This document shows positions 56,726 through 64,000 of a stretch of DNA of 64,000 nt, in pieces (within the stretch, counting starts at the first letter, position 1; every line of letters starts with the position of its first letter). The stretch lies in NCBI RefSeq assembly GCF_013359755.1, contig NZ_JABMCJ010000094.1:734764-798763 (forward strand), in the 5' to 3' direction. A program made the translations under genes and the position numbers. Below the pieces are notes generated by a model that saw nothing but the letters and a program-made list of their open reading frames with translations, was not told where the DNA came from and did not search any database. Origin of the DNA: Tardiphaga robiniae. Its GTDB lineage: Bacteria > Pseudomonadota > Alphaproteobacteria > Rhizobiales > Xanthobacteraceae.

Positions 56726-57549
56726 GTGAGCTTTCTGTGTCGTCTGGCGTTCCTTCCGTCTCGATGCCGCCGCCGTCGGCCCTGCAGGGCGAGACCCGTC
56801 CCAAGGTCACCGTGCGCGACCTGAACTTCTACTATGGCGAACACCACGCTCTGAAGAAGATCAACCTGACGCTGATGGCGAACCGCGTGACTGCGTTCAT
56901 CGGCCCGTCGGGCTGCGGCAAGTCCACGCTGCTGCGCATCTTCAACCGCATGTATGATCTGTATCCCGGCCAGCGCGCCGAAGGTCAGCTCATGCTCGAC
57001 AACCAGAACATTCTGGATCCGAAGCTGGACCTCAACCTGCTGCGCGCCCGCGTCGGCATGGTGTTCCAGAAGCCGACTCCGTTCCCGATGACGATCTACG
57101 AAAACATCGCCTTCGGTATCCGCCTCTATGAAAAGATCTCCAAGTCGGAGATGGACATCCGCGTCGAGAGGGCGCTGCGCGGCGGTGCACTCTGGAACGA
57201 GGTCAAGGACAAGCTCAACGCGTCGGGCCTCAGCCTGTCGGGCGGTCAGCAGCAGCGCCTGTGCATCGCGCGCACCATCGCGGTGCGGCCGGAAGTGATC
57301 CTGTTCGACGAGCCGTGCTCGGCGCTGGATCCGATCTCGACCGCGAAGATCGAGGAGCTGATCGACGAGTTGAAGGATCAATATACGATCGCGATCGTGA
57401 CCCATAACATGCAGCAGGCTGCCCGCGTCTCCGACAGCACAGCCTTCATGTATCTCGGCGAGTTGATCGAGTTCGATCAGACCAACAAGATCTTCACGTC
57501 GCCGACCGATCGCCGCACCCAGGATTACATCACCGGCCGCTTCGGCTGA
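56722..57549 (+). CDS. pstB: Phosphate ABC transporter ATPase
   Basis: A 275-residue ATPase. Walker [10 protein letters not shown] (about 58), PstB-type insertion [15 protein letters not shown], signature [21 protein letters not shown] and Walker [16 protein letters not shown] are all intact, with the H-loop [13 protein letters not shown]. It powers PstCA. Overlap with pstA (ATGA) gives translational coupling. Confidence 0.97.
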   Translation: MSELSVSSGVPSVSMPPPSALQGETRPKVTVRDLNFYYGEHHALKKINLTLMANRVTAFIGPSGCGKSTLLRIFNRMYDLYPGQRAEGQLMLDNQNILDPKLDLNLLRARVGMVFQKPTPFPMTIYENIAFGIRLYEKISKSEMDIRVERALRGGALWNEVKDKLNASGLSLSGGQQQRLCIARTIAVRPEVILFDEPCSALDPISTAKIEELIDELKDQYTIAIVTHNMQQAARVSDSTAFMYLGELIEFDQTNKIFTSPTDRRTQDYITGRFG

Positions 57550-57577
57550 CGCGACATATTCGCGGGAGGAATTTGAG

Positions 57578-58291
57578 ATGGCTTTTGAACACACCACCAA
57601 GGCTTTCGACGACGATCTGCAGGAGCTGACCCGTCTCGTCGCCGAGATGGGTGGCCTCGCGGAACGGCAGATCGTCGAATCCGTCGATGCGCTGATCCGC
57701 CGGGACGTCGCGCTCGGTGCGCGCGTTGTCGCCACCGACTCCGAGATCGACCAGTTGCAGCGCACGATCGAGGAGCGCGCCGTGCTGACCATCGCCAAGC
57801 GCCAGCCGATGGCTGTCGATTTGCGCGAGATCGTCGGCGCGCTGCGCGTCGCCACCGATCTGGAACGCATCGGCGATCTCTCCAAGAATATCGGCAAGCG
57901 CGTCAATGCACTCGACAGCGACTTCCATCCGCTGAAGCTGATCCGCGGCCTCGAGCACATGACCGACCTCGTGACCACCCAGGTCAAGGCTGTGCTCGAC
58001 GCCTATGCCGCACACGATCTGCCCGCTGCGATGACGGTGTGGAAGGGCGACGAGGAAATCGACGCGATCTGCACCTCGCTGTTCCGCGAACTCCTGACCT
58101 ATATGATGGAAGACCCGCGTAACATTTCGTTCTGTATCCACCTGATGTTCTGCGCCAAGAATATCGAGCGGATCGGTGACCATGCCACCAATATTGCGGA
58201 AACCGTGTTCTACATGATCGAGGGCCAGCAGATCCTCGACAAGCGCCCGAAGGGCGACATGACCACATTCGCGAATACGCCGACGGTCTGA
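57578..58291 (+). CDS. phoU: Phosphate signalling protein PhoU
   Basis: A 237-residue all-helical protein with two PhoU repeats, each carrying an E/DxxxD-type metal cluster site: VATDSEIDQLQRTIEERAV with VATDLERIGDLSKNIGK (first) and GDEEIDAICTSLFRELLTYM with CAKNIERIGDHATNIAETV (second). It links PstB to PhoR and represses signalling when phosphate is ample. GGGAGGAA precedes the ATG. Confidence 0.96.
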   Translation: MAFEHTTKAFDDDLQELTRLVAEMGGLAERQIVESVDALIRRDVALGARVVATDSEIDQLQRTIEERAVLTIAKRQPMAVDLREIVGALRVATDLERIGDLSKNIGKRVNALDSDFHPLKLIRGLEHMTDLVTTQVKAVLDAYAAHDLPAAMTVWKGDEEIDAICTSLFRELLTYMMEDPRNISFCIHLMFCAKNIERIGDHATNIAETVFYMIEGQQILDKRPKGDMTTFANTPTV

Positions 58292-58341
58292 AGCATGATC
58301 CGGGAAAGTGGGAGCCAGTCTTCCGCAAGGATCATGATCTA
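58292..58341. repeat. RIME-like intergenic mosaic element between phoU and phoB
   Basis: GCATGATCCGGGAAAGTGG (from 58294) and CTTCCGCAAGGATCATGAT (ending 58339) form the half-palindrome typical of rhizobial intergenic mosaic elements (RIME1 type): an ATGATCC arm, a GGAAA(G)TGGGA core and a closing GATCATG arm. It would make a stem-loop in the phoU-phoB mRNA. Confidence 0.7.
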
Positions 58342-58376
58342 AAGGCTTTTCGGACGTCACTGAGGATATTGACCAT

Positions 58377-59087
58377 ATGGCTGTGAATGCACGCATTCTG
58401 GTGGTGGAGGACGAGGAAGCCCTCACGACGCTTCTTCGCTACAACCTCGACGCCGAAGGCTATGATGTTGAAACCGTCGCTCGCGGCGACGATGCCGACA
58501 CCCGCTTGAAGGAGCGGGTGCCGGATCTCGTGGTGCTCGACTGGATGCTGCCGGGCCTGTCCGGCATCGAACTGTGCCGCCGCCTGCGCGCACGGCCCGA
58601 AACCAAGGCATTGCCGATCATCATGCTGACGGCGCGTGGCGAAGAGAGCGAGCGCGTTCGCGGTCTCGCCACCGGTGCCGACGACTACATCGTCAAGCCG
58701 TTCTCCGTGCCGGAGCTCCTGGCCCGCGTGAAGGGCCTGCTCCGTCGTGCAGCTCCCGAGCGTCTCGCCACCGTCTTGGCGTTTGGCGACATCGAACTCG
58801 ACCGTGACAAGCGCCGCGTCGTGCGCTCAAGCCGTCCGATCGATCTCGGTCCGACCGAATATCGCCTGCTTGAGTTCTTCCTGGAACATCCGGGCCGCGT
58901 GTTCAGCCGCGAGCAGTTGCTCGACAGCGTCTGGGGCCGCGACATCTATATCGACGAGCGCACCGTCGACGTGCATATCGGCCGCCTGCGCAAGCTGCTC
59001 AACCCCGCCGGTGAGCCCGATCCGATCCGCACCGTGCGCGGCGCCGGCTACGCGCTGGATGACCGCTTCGACAAGGCGGCGGAGTAG
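58377..59087 (+). CDS. phoB: Phosphate regulon response regulator
   Basis: A 236-residue OmpR/PhoB-type regulator. The receiver domain has the acidic pocket VVEDEEAL, phosphorylated Asp in LVVLDWMLPGLSG (about 56) and Lys in DDYIVKPFSVPELL. The DNA-binding winged helix (about 130-230) has GPTEYRLLEFFLEHPGRVFSREQLLD and DERTVDVHIGRLRKLL. It binds Pho boxes such as that at 53609. Separated from phoU by the RIME-like element. Confidence 0.96.
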   Translation: MAVNARILVVEDEEALTTLLRYNLDAEGYDVETVARGDDADTRLKERVPDLVVLDWMLPGLSGIELCRRLRARPETKALPIIMLTARGEESERVRGLATGADDYIVKPFSVPELLARVKGLLRRAAPERLATVLAFGDIELDRDKRRVVRSSRPIDLGPTEYRLLEFFLEHPGRVFSREQLLDSVWGRDIYIDERTVDVHIGRLRKLLNPAGEPDPIRTVRGAGYALDDRFDKAAE

Positions 59088-59098
59088 GTATCTTCCTT

Positions 59099-59170
59099 CT
59101 CCCCGCAAGCGGGGAGAGGTTAGAAGCCCCAAACAAAAAAATGCCCGGCTCATCACCGGGCATTTTCTTT
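59099..59170. terminator. Double terminator between phoB and gcrA (bidirectional)
   Basis: A first hairpin CTCCCCGCAAGCGGGGAG (59099-59116) lies just after phoB. A second, ATGCCCGG (59141-59148) with CCGGGCAT (59156-59163), has TTTTCTTT to its right and AAACAAAAAA to its left, so it can end transcription from both phoB (rightward) and gcrA (leftward). Confidence 0.85.
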
Positions 59171-59189
59171 GGCTTGGATATCTTCCAGC

Positions 59190-59699
59190 TCAGCGCGTCG
59201 GCTTCGGCACCGCGCGGCGGCGGTCGCTTGCCGGCTGATAGGCGATGCGCGAGTGATGTGCGCAATAGGGGGCGCCGGCCAGGGCCTTGCCGCCGCAGAA
59301 ATAGAAGTCCGCGCTCGACGGATCGCCGATCGGCCAATGGCAGGTGGCTTCGTTGAGTTCGACCAGCGACAGGCGCTGGCTGATCGGCACAATGTTGTCA
59401 TAGGCGATCGGATCGGGCTCGGCCTCGATCTCGTAGTTATGGGCCAGCGCGGTGTTGCCGCGTGCCATCGGGCGGGCGACACGTACCATCTGCTGCGCCG
59501 GGCGCGCCTTGCGCTGCCGCGGAGCTGCCGAGGAGGGGCTCTTGGCACGGCCGGACAGGCCAAGGCGGTGAACCTTGCCGATCACGGCGTTGCGGGTCAC
59601 GTTACCGAGTTCCGCAGCGATCTGGCTGGCGGAAAGGCCGCCTTCCCAGAGTTTCTTCAACTGTTCGACGCGATCGTCGGTCCATGTCATTACCGTCAT
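59190..59699 (-). CDS. gcrA: Cell cycle regulator GcrA
   Basis: A 169-residue GcrA protein, an alphaproteobacterial regulator that binds sigma-70 RNA polymerase at CcrM-methylated GANTC promoters. The N-terminal DNA-binding part TWTDDRVEQLKKLWEGGLSAS and RNAVIGKVHRLGLSGRAKSP is essentially diagnostic, and the C-terminal sigma-binding part has the conserved CHWPIGDP and FCGGKALAGAPYCAHH. Start ATG 59699 has AGGG upstream; ATG 59690 is equally possible. Five GANTC sites cluster upstream of it. Confidence 0.93.
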   Translation of the reverse strand: MTVMTWTDDRVEQLKKLWEGGLSASQIAAELGNVTRNAVIGKVHRLGLSGRAKSPSSAAPRQRKARPAQQMVRVARPMARGNTALAHNYEIEAEPDPIAYDNIVPISQRLSLVELNEATCHWPIGDPSSADFYFCGGKALAGAPYCAHHSRIAYQPASDRRRAVPKPTR

Positions 59700-60007
59700 C
59701 GCCGTTTTCCCTTCGTGAGCGCCGGCCTGACCGGGCAGCGCTGCGAGTTGAGACTTCAAAAATCCCTGCGGTCAGAATCCTTTAGCGCTCACCGGGCGCG
59801 AATTTCGCGTCCGGCTGTTACGCCGCACTGGATGTGTCAAAAGGATCTACCGCCGCACGAGATGTCGTATCCGACGAGGCAAAAGCTACAATATGCCGTG
59901 ACTCGCGCGCAAGAGTCGGGCATGCCGCGTCCACATGCTTCTGCAAATAAAGCTGCAAAATCGGCTTTTTCTGCGACTCCGTGTGACTCGAAAGCCGCAG
60001 TGCGCGG

Positions 60008-60035
60008 TTGACAGTCTTCACAGCACACATAGAAT
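60008..60035 (+). promoter_or_regulatory. Sigma-70 promoter before argD
   Basis: TTGACA (60008-60013) and TAGAAT (60030-60035) are 16 bases apart, close to the housekeeping consensus. Start is predicted near 60042, giving a roughly 100-base 5' leader before the argD ATG. Confidence 0.65.
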
Positions 60036-60042
60036 AATGCCC

Positions 60043-60078
60043 ACGTGCCGCCCGAGAAGGGCGGCACGTTTCGTTTCT
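60043..60078 (+). terminator. Terminator-like hairpin at the 5' end of the argD leader
   Basis: ACGTGCCGCCC (60043-60053) and GGGCGGCACGT (60059-60069) form a perfect 11-bp stem with loop GAGAA, followed by TTTCGTTTCT. It directly follows the predicted transcription start, so it is either a 5' stabilising hairpin, an attenuator, or the end of a small RNA transcribed from further upstream. Confidence 0.6.
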
Positions 60079-60145
60079 AGGGTCCGTTGTTCGATTTCGC
60101 ACAGTTGTCATCGACGCGGCCGCAGTCTTTTCGATCGGATCGGTT

Positions 60146-61384
60146 ATGACCAGCAACGCAACGTCTTCGCCCCTCTCTCAGGCTCACTTGCTGCCTGTTT
60201 TCGCGCGTGCGGATGTCGCTTTCGAGCGCGGTGAAGGCGCGTGGCTGATTGGAACCGATGGCGAGCGCTATCTCGACTTCACCAGCGGCGTTGCCGTGAA
60301 CGCGCTGGGCCATGCGCACCCACATATGGTCGCCGCATTGCAGGAGCAGGCCACCAAGCTCTGGCACATGTCGAACCTGTTCAAGAGCCCGGACGGCGAG
60401 CGCCTCGCCGCGCGGTTGTGCGAACAAAGCTTTGCCGACTTCGTGTTCTTCGCCAATTCGGGTGCGGAAGCGATGGAATGCGCGATCAAGGTGACCCGCC
60501 ACTATCATTTCTCCAAGGGCCACCCCGAGCGCACGCGCATCATCACCTTTGAAGGCGCATTCCATGGCCGCACTCTCGGCACGCTGGCGGCGACCGGCGC
60601 TGCCAAATATCTCGAAGGCTACGGCACGCCGCTCGACGGCTTCGATCAGTTGCCGCTCGGCGATATCGAAGCCGTGAAGAAGGCGATCGGTCCGAACACC
60701 GCCGGCATTCTCATCGAGCCGCTGCAGGGTGAGGGTGGCGTGCGTGCGCCGAGCAACGCGTTCTTTGGCGCGCTGCGCGAACTCTGCGACAAGAACGGCA
60801 TCCTGCTGATCTTCGACGAAGTGCAGACCGGCATGGGCCGCACCGGCGAGTTGTTCGCCTATCAGCGCATCGGCGTGACGCCGGATGTCATGTCGCTGGC
60901 CAAGGCGCTCGGCGGCGGTTTCCCCATCGGTGCGTGCCTCGTTACGGCGGAAGCGGCCGAAGGCATGGCGCCCGGCTCCCATGGTTCGACCTTCGGCGGC
61001 AATCCGCTGGCGGTCGCCGCGGCGAATTCCGTGCTCGATATCATGCTGAAGCCAGGCTTCTTCGACCATGTGAAGAAGATGTCGCTGTTGCTGAAACAGA
61101 AACTCGCGGGCGTGGTCGACGGCCATCCTGATGTGCTCAGCGAAGTGCGCGGCGAAGGTCTGCTGATCGGCCTCAAGGCTGTCGTGCCGGCCGGCGATCT
61201 CGTGGCCGCATTGCGTGACGCGAAGCTGCTGACGGTTGGCGCCGGCGACAATGTCGTGCGCTTCCTGCCGCCGCTGATCGTCAGCGAGGCCGAGATCGAG
61301 CAGGCCGTGCAGCGGCTGGAACAGGCCTGCGTGGCCCTCGGCTCATCCGCCAAGGCATCTGCAAAGACGCAGGGAGCCGCGTGA
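60146..61384 (+). CDS. argD: Acetylornithine/succinyldiaminopimelate aminotransferase
   Basis: A 412-residue class III PLP aminotransferase. Family motifs are [37 protein letters not shown], the PLP-binding Asp in [15 protein letters not shown] and the Schiff-base Lys in [17 protein letters not shown]. It converts N-acetylglutamate semialdehyde to N-acetylornithine in arginine synthesis and probably also serves lysine synthesis. Its stop overlaps the argF start (TGATG), so the two are coupled. Length and start (ATG 60146) are as usual. Confidence 0.95.
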   Translation: MTSNATSSPLSQAHLLPVFARADVAFERGEGAWLIGTDGERYLDFTSGVAVNALGHAHPHMVAALQEQATKLWHMSNLFKSPDGERLAARLCEQSFADFVFFANSGAEAMECAIKVTRHYHFSKGHPERTRIITFEGAFHGRTLGTLAATGAAKYLEGYGTPLDGFDQLPLGDIEAVKKAIGPNTAGILIEPLQGEGGVRAPSNAFFGALRELCDKNGILLIFDEVQTGMGRTGELFAYQRIGVTPDVMSLAKALGGGFPIGACLVTAEAAEGMAPGSHGSTFGGNPLAVAAANSVLDIMLKPGFFDHVKKMSLLLKQKLAGVVDGHPDVLSEVRGEGLLIGLKAVVPAGDLVAALRDAKLLTVGAGDNVVRFLPPLIVSEAEIEQAVQRLEQACVALGSSAKASAKTQGAA

Positions 61385-62322
61385 TGAGCACGTCACCGCG
61401 GCACTTCCTCGATCTCACGGCCGTGCCGGCCAGCGAGTTGCGCAATATCATGAACGCGGCTGCCGCCATGAAGGCGAAGCTGAAAGGGCGGGATGGCTCG
61501 AATGCCGAGCCCGATCGTCCGCTCAAGAACAAGACGCTGGCGATGATCTTCGAGAAGCCCTCGACGCGCACCCGCGTGTCGTTCGAGGTCGGCATGCGCC
61601 AGCTCGGCGGCGAAGTCGTAATGCTCACCGGCGCCGAAATGCAGCTCGGTCGCGGCGAGACCATTGCCGACACCGCGCGCGTGCTGTCGCGCTTCGTCGA
61701 CATCATCATGATCCGCATCCTCAATCATGACTCGCTGATGGAGCTCGCGGAAAATGCGACCGTGCCGGTCATCAACGGCCTGACGCGCTTCTCGCATCCC
61801 TGCCAGGTCATGGCGGACGTGATGACCTATGAGGAACATCGCGGCCCGATCAAGGGCCGCACCGTGGCCTGGACCGGCGACGACAACAATGTGCTGATGT
61901 CCTGGGCGCATGCGGCCGAACGCTTCCAGTTCAAACTGAATATCGCGACGCCGCCGCAGCTGTCGCCGAAGAAGCCGTTCAAGGACTGGGTCAAGGCGGC
62001 AAACGCGCCGATCACCTTCAGCGACGATCCCGATGCGATGGTGAAGGGCGTCGATTGCGTCGTCACCGACACCTGGGTGTCGATGGGCGACAAGGACGGC
62101 GAGACCCGCCACAACCTGCTCAAACCCTATCAGGTCAATGCGCGCCTGATGTCACTGGCCAAGCCGGACGCACTCTTCATGCACTGCCTGCCGGCGCATC
62201 GCGGCGAGGAGGTCACCGACGAGGTCATCGACGGTCCGCAGTCGGTGGTGTTCGACGAGGCCGAAAACCGTCTGCATGCGCAGAAGGGCATTCTGGCCTG
62301 GTGCCTCAACGCGGTGGCGTGA
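61384..62322 (+). CDS. argF: Ornithine carbamoyltransferase
   Basis: A 312-residue enzyme that condenses ornithine with carbamoyl phosphate to citrulline. The carbamoyl-phosphate site [13 protein letters not shown] (near 57), the HPCQ-type motif in [16 protein letters not shown] (near 137) and the ornithine-site [12 protein letters not shown] (near 261) are intact. Start is ATG 61384 overlapping the argD stop; the GTG one codon earlier is less likely. It completes a two-gene arginine operon. Confidence 0.96.
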   Translation: MSTSPRHFLDLTAVPASELRNIMNAAAAMKAKLKGRDGSNAEPDRPLKNKTLAMIFEKPSTRTRVSFEVGMRQLGGEVVMLTGAEMQLGRGETIADTARVLSRFVDIIMIRILNHDSLMELAENATVPVINGLTRFSHPCQVMADVMTYEEHRGPIKGRTVAWTGDDNNVLMSWAHAAERFQFKLNIATPPQLSPKKPFKDWVKAANAPITFSDDPDAMVKGVDCVVTDTWVSMGDKDGETRHNLLKPYQVNARLMSLAKPDALFMHCLPAHRGEEVTDEVIDGPQSVVFDEAENRLHAQKGILAWCLNAVA

Positions 62323-62341
62323 GACAGCACGGAGCTTTCTT

Positions 62342-62514
62342 TCTTCCCCTCTCCCCTTGCGGGAGAGGGTGCCTGAGCAAAGCGAGGGCGGGAGAGGGGT
62401 AGCGGCAAAGCGCGGTGTTTGTGGCGCCCCCTCTCCCGTCTCGAACATGCTTCGCATGTTCGATCCACCCTCTCCCACCTGGCGAAGCTTCGCTTCGCGC
62501 GGGGGAGAGGGAAG
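62342..62514. repeat. Intergenic repeat, family D (copy 3, inverted)
   Basis: A 173-bp element, CCCTCTCCCCTTGCGGGAG at one end and CGCGGGGGAGAGGG at the other, with GTTCGATCCACCCTCTCCC inside. Compared with the copy at 37226 it runs in the opposite orientation. It separates argF from hslO and may terminate the arginine operon. Confidence 0.78.
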
Positions 62515-62596
62515 AAAAGCGCAGCTGCTTACGCTCCATTTTCCCGGTTCCATCGCCCCCTTTCACTTGCGGCCCTCCGCCCCCAAATAGAGCGCC

Positions 62597-63595
62597 ATGA
62601 CCCCATCAAATCCAAATCTCCAGCCCGACGCCCCCATCCGCGCGCCGTCCTCCGTTCCGGTCGATGACGCGGTGCTGCCCTTCGAGGTGGCGCCGCTCGA
62701 CCTACGCGGGCGGCTGACGCGACTTGGCCCGGCACTCGATGAACTGCTCGCCAAACATGATTATCCCGCGCCGGTGGCCAAGCTGCTCGGCGAGGCCATC
62801 GTGCTGACCACGCTGCTCGGCTCCTCGCTGAAATTCGACGGCCGCTTCATCCTGCAGACCCAGACCGATGGTCCGGTGTCGCTGATGATCGTCGACTTCC
62901 GCGCGCCGGATAAAATGCGCGCCTATGCGCGGTTCGATGCCGAGCGCCTTTTGCCCGGTCTCGGCACCGCGGCGCTGCTCGGCAAGGGCCATCTGGCGAT
63001 GACCGTCGACCAGGGGGCGGATATGAGCCGCTATCAGGGGCTCGTCGCGCTTGACGGCGGTACGCTGGAAGATGCCGCACATGAATACTTCCTGCGCTCC
63101 GAACAGATTCCGACCAAGGTGCGCCTCGCCGTCGGCGAGGAATGGCGCAGCGGCGAGGAAGGCGGCCCGACACATCGCTGGCGCGCCGGTGGCATGCTGC
63201 TGCAGTTCCTGCCGAAGGCGCCGGAGCGCGTGCAGCGCGACCTCCATGCCGGCGATGCGCCGGAGGGCGCGAAGGTGGATGCTGTGCCGGAAGATGACGC
63301 CTGGGTCGAGGGCCAGTCGCTGATTGGCACCGTCGAGGATGTGGAGCTGATCGATCCCGATCTGTCCGGCGAGCGGCTGCTGTATCGCCTGTTCCACGAG
63401 CGCGGCGTCCGCGTCTTCGCCTCATCGCCGCTGCGCGCGGAGTGTTCCTGCTCGCGCGATGCCGTGTCCGGCATGCTCAAGAGCTTCGAGCCGCAGGACC
63501 GCGCCGACATGGTCAAGGACGACAAGGTCGTCGTGACCTGTGAGTTCTGTTCGTCAGTGTACGAGTTCACACCGCAGGAAGCGGGCGTGGAATAG
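62597..63595 (+). CDS. hslO: Redox-regulated chaperone Hsp33
   Basis: A 332-residue Hsp33 homologue. The N-terminal substrate-binding domain shows LLGSSLKFDGRFILQTQTDGPV (near residue 75) and the redox switch at the C terminus has the zinc-binding cysteines in AECSCSRDAV (about 285) and VTCEFCSSVYEF (about 318). Oxidation releases zinc and activates holdase activity in the cytoplasm. It is about 40 residues longer than E. coli Hsp33, mostly at the N terminus and in a mid-domain insertion, as in other alphaproteobacteria. Frequently downstream of argF in this group. Confidence 0.95.
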   Translation: MTPSNPNLQPDAPIRAPSSVPVDDAVLPFEVAPLDLRGRLTRLGPALDELLAKHDYPAPVAKLLGEAIVLTTLLGSSLKFDGRFILQTQTDGPVSLMIVDFRAPDKMRAYARFDAERLLPGLGTAALLGKGHLAMTVDQGADMSRYQGLVALDGGTLEDAAHEYFLRSEQIPTKVRLAVGEEWRSGEEGGPTHRWRAGGMLLQFLPKAPERVQRDLHAGDAPEGAKVDAVPEDDAWVEGQSLIGTVEDVELIDPDLSGERLLYRLFHERGVRVFASSPLRAECSCSRDAVSGMLKSFEPQDRADMVKDDKVVVTCEFCSSVYEFTPQEAGVE

Positions 63596-63670
63596 GCATT
63601 CGCCCGCGTCGCACCCCGCTGTCATTCCCCGGCACACCAATTGGTGCGGCGAGGAAACTCAATCCACACT

Positions 63671-63799
63671 CGTCATTCCGGGGCAGGACGGACCGCGAAG
63701 CGGACCGGACTGAGCCCGGAATCTCGAAGTGTTTTGCGGTGAACAGGTCGGGATTCCGGGTTCGCCTGCGCGAAGGCGCGCAGCCGCCCCGGAATGACG
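63671..63799. repeat. Intergenic palindromic repeat, family A (copy 3)
   Basis: A 129-bp copy starting CGTCATTCCGGGGCAGGACG and ending GCCCCGGAATGACG, downstream of hslO. The inner CGGACCGCGAAGCGGACCG block closely matches copy 2. Confidence 0.8.
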
Positions 63800-63842
63800 A
63801 ACGTGGGACAAGCCCGCACCAAACATTTTTTCCTATCCTCGG

Positions 63843-63870
63843 TTGACAGCATCTCCATCAGGTTTATATT
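63843..63870 (+). promoter_or_regulatory. Consensus-like sigma-70 promoter at the window edge
   Basis: TTGACA (63843-63848) and TATATT (63865-63870) with a 16-base spacer. This is one of the strongest promoter-like sequences in the window. The predicted start is near 63877, at the left arm of the structured element that follows. Confidence 0.65.
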
Positions 63871-63875
63871 CCCCT

Positions 63876-64000
63876 CCGTCCTGCCCCACCGAGAGGGGCG
63901 ATCGCGATCGTCACGTTCGCGGGGTGGGATGCGGTGGACGCCGGAGATGCGGCGTCACGCGGTTTGGGGGTGACGTCTGTCTTCGGGCAGGACGGATCTG
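63876..64000 (+). ncRNA. Structured element (possible ncRNA or long repeat), runs off the window
   Basis: CCGTCCTGCCC (63876-63886) pairs perfectly with GGGCAGGACGG (63985-63995), enclosing about 100 bases with a further perfect hairpin GACGCCG/CGGCGTC (63937-63956). Placed right after a strong promoter, this suggests a non-coding RNA. From memory, similar sequence (GAGAGGGGCGATCGCGATC type) recurs in Bradyrhizobium-group genomes as a dispersed long element, so this may be the 5' end of such a repeat. No coding sequence is recognised. The 3' end is outside the window. Confidence 0.35.

Larger units (their letters stand above)
59700..60145. promoter_or_regulatory. gcrA-argD divergent control region with GANTC cluster
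   Basis: About 445 bases between divergent gcrA and argD. Five CcrM-type GANTC sites lie at 59775, 59900, 59913, 59975 and 59985, against about one expected per 256 bp. The argD-side half contains a promoter and hairpin listed separately. No gene is supported. Confidence 0.6.

Noticed and set aside
60043..60069. Terminator of gcrA
   Set aside because: gcrA is transcribed leftward from 59699, away from this hairpin; its terminator is at 59141-59163.
62342..62514. CRISPR-like array in the CTCTCCC blocks
   Set aside because: The blocks are inverted arms of one palindromic element, not regular direct repeats with unique spacers.

Overview
The window is high-GC, densely coded chromosomal DNA from an alphaproteobacterium of the order Rhizobiales. 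It most resembles the Bradyrhizobium / Rhodopseudomonas / Tardiphaga / Afipia group. That placement rests on GcrA, on the order phoR-pstSCAB-phoU-phoB, on rhizobial intergenic palindromes (several families plus one RIME-like element), and on the style of the encoded proteins. I see no tRNA, rRNA, CRISPR array, prophage or intact insertion sequence. I recognise about 52 protein genes. Family names come from reading the translations, with no database search.

Layout. 0.1-7.6 kb: glycosyltransferase, ABC exporter, amylo-1,6-glucosidase-type hydrolase, PRC-barrel protein and MFS transporter (a glycan/envelope and export group). 7.5-12.3 kb: class V aminotransferase, LssY_C-type protein, nuclease-fold protein lacking a catalytic Glu, and a 578-residue orphan. 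12.6-21.0 kb: two caspase-fold proteins that have both lost the His-Cys dyad bracket an RND efflux operon with an adaptor gene on each side of the pump, plus an OmpA-type protein. 21.3-31.8 kb: lactonase-type MBL protein, then an aromatic/tyrosine catabolism region (MarR regulator, FAD monooxygenase, DUF2783 protein, atypical MBL protein, hmgA, DUF1272 protein, large membrane spermidine-synthase-like protein, AsnC-type regulator, hppD). 31.9-38.9 kb: CaiB/BaiF CoA-transferase, a form II CO-dehydrogenase-like molybdenum hydroxylase (order S-L-M), and a divergent two-subunit 3-oxoacid CoA-transferase. 39.2-41.2 kb: chemoreceptor.

41.4-45.7 kb: a probable biuret utilisation operon (biuret hydrolase, NCS2-type permease, allophanate hydrolase) behind a textbook sigma-54 -24/-12 promoter with an IHF-like site upstream. 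45.9-53.3 kb: SDR, CBS-BON protein, polysaccharide deacetylase, BON-like/OmpA protein with a small membrane partner, an UPF0104-type flippase-like protein, and phoR. 53.6-59.1 kb: the phosphate regulon (three 11-bp-spaced Pho-box units, pstS, a strong hairpin, pstCAB, phoU, phoB), closed by a bidirectional terminator shared with gcrA. 59.2-63.6 kb: gcrA, argD-argF and hslO. The window ends in a promoter-like sequence followed by a structured element that may be the start of a non-coding RNA or long repeat.

How parts work together. The biuret operon would take biuret to allophanate and then to ammonia and CO2, with a nitrogen-limitation-type promoter. phoR, pstSCAB, phoU and phoB form one phosphate-sensing circuit. 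hppD and hmgA are consecutive steps of tyrosine degradation; the next two steps (maiA, fahA) are not in the window. The most unusual region is the 12.6-21 kb block, where two dyad-less caspase homologues flank a two-adaptor RND pump. Predicted enzymes with altered active sites (two caspase folds, one MBL, one nuclease fold) are strikingly common here.
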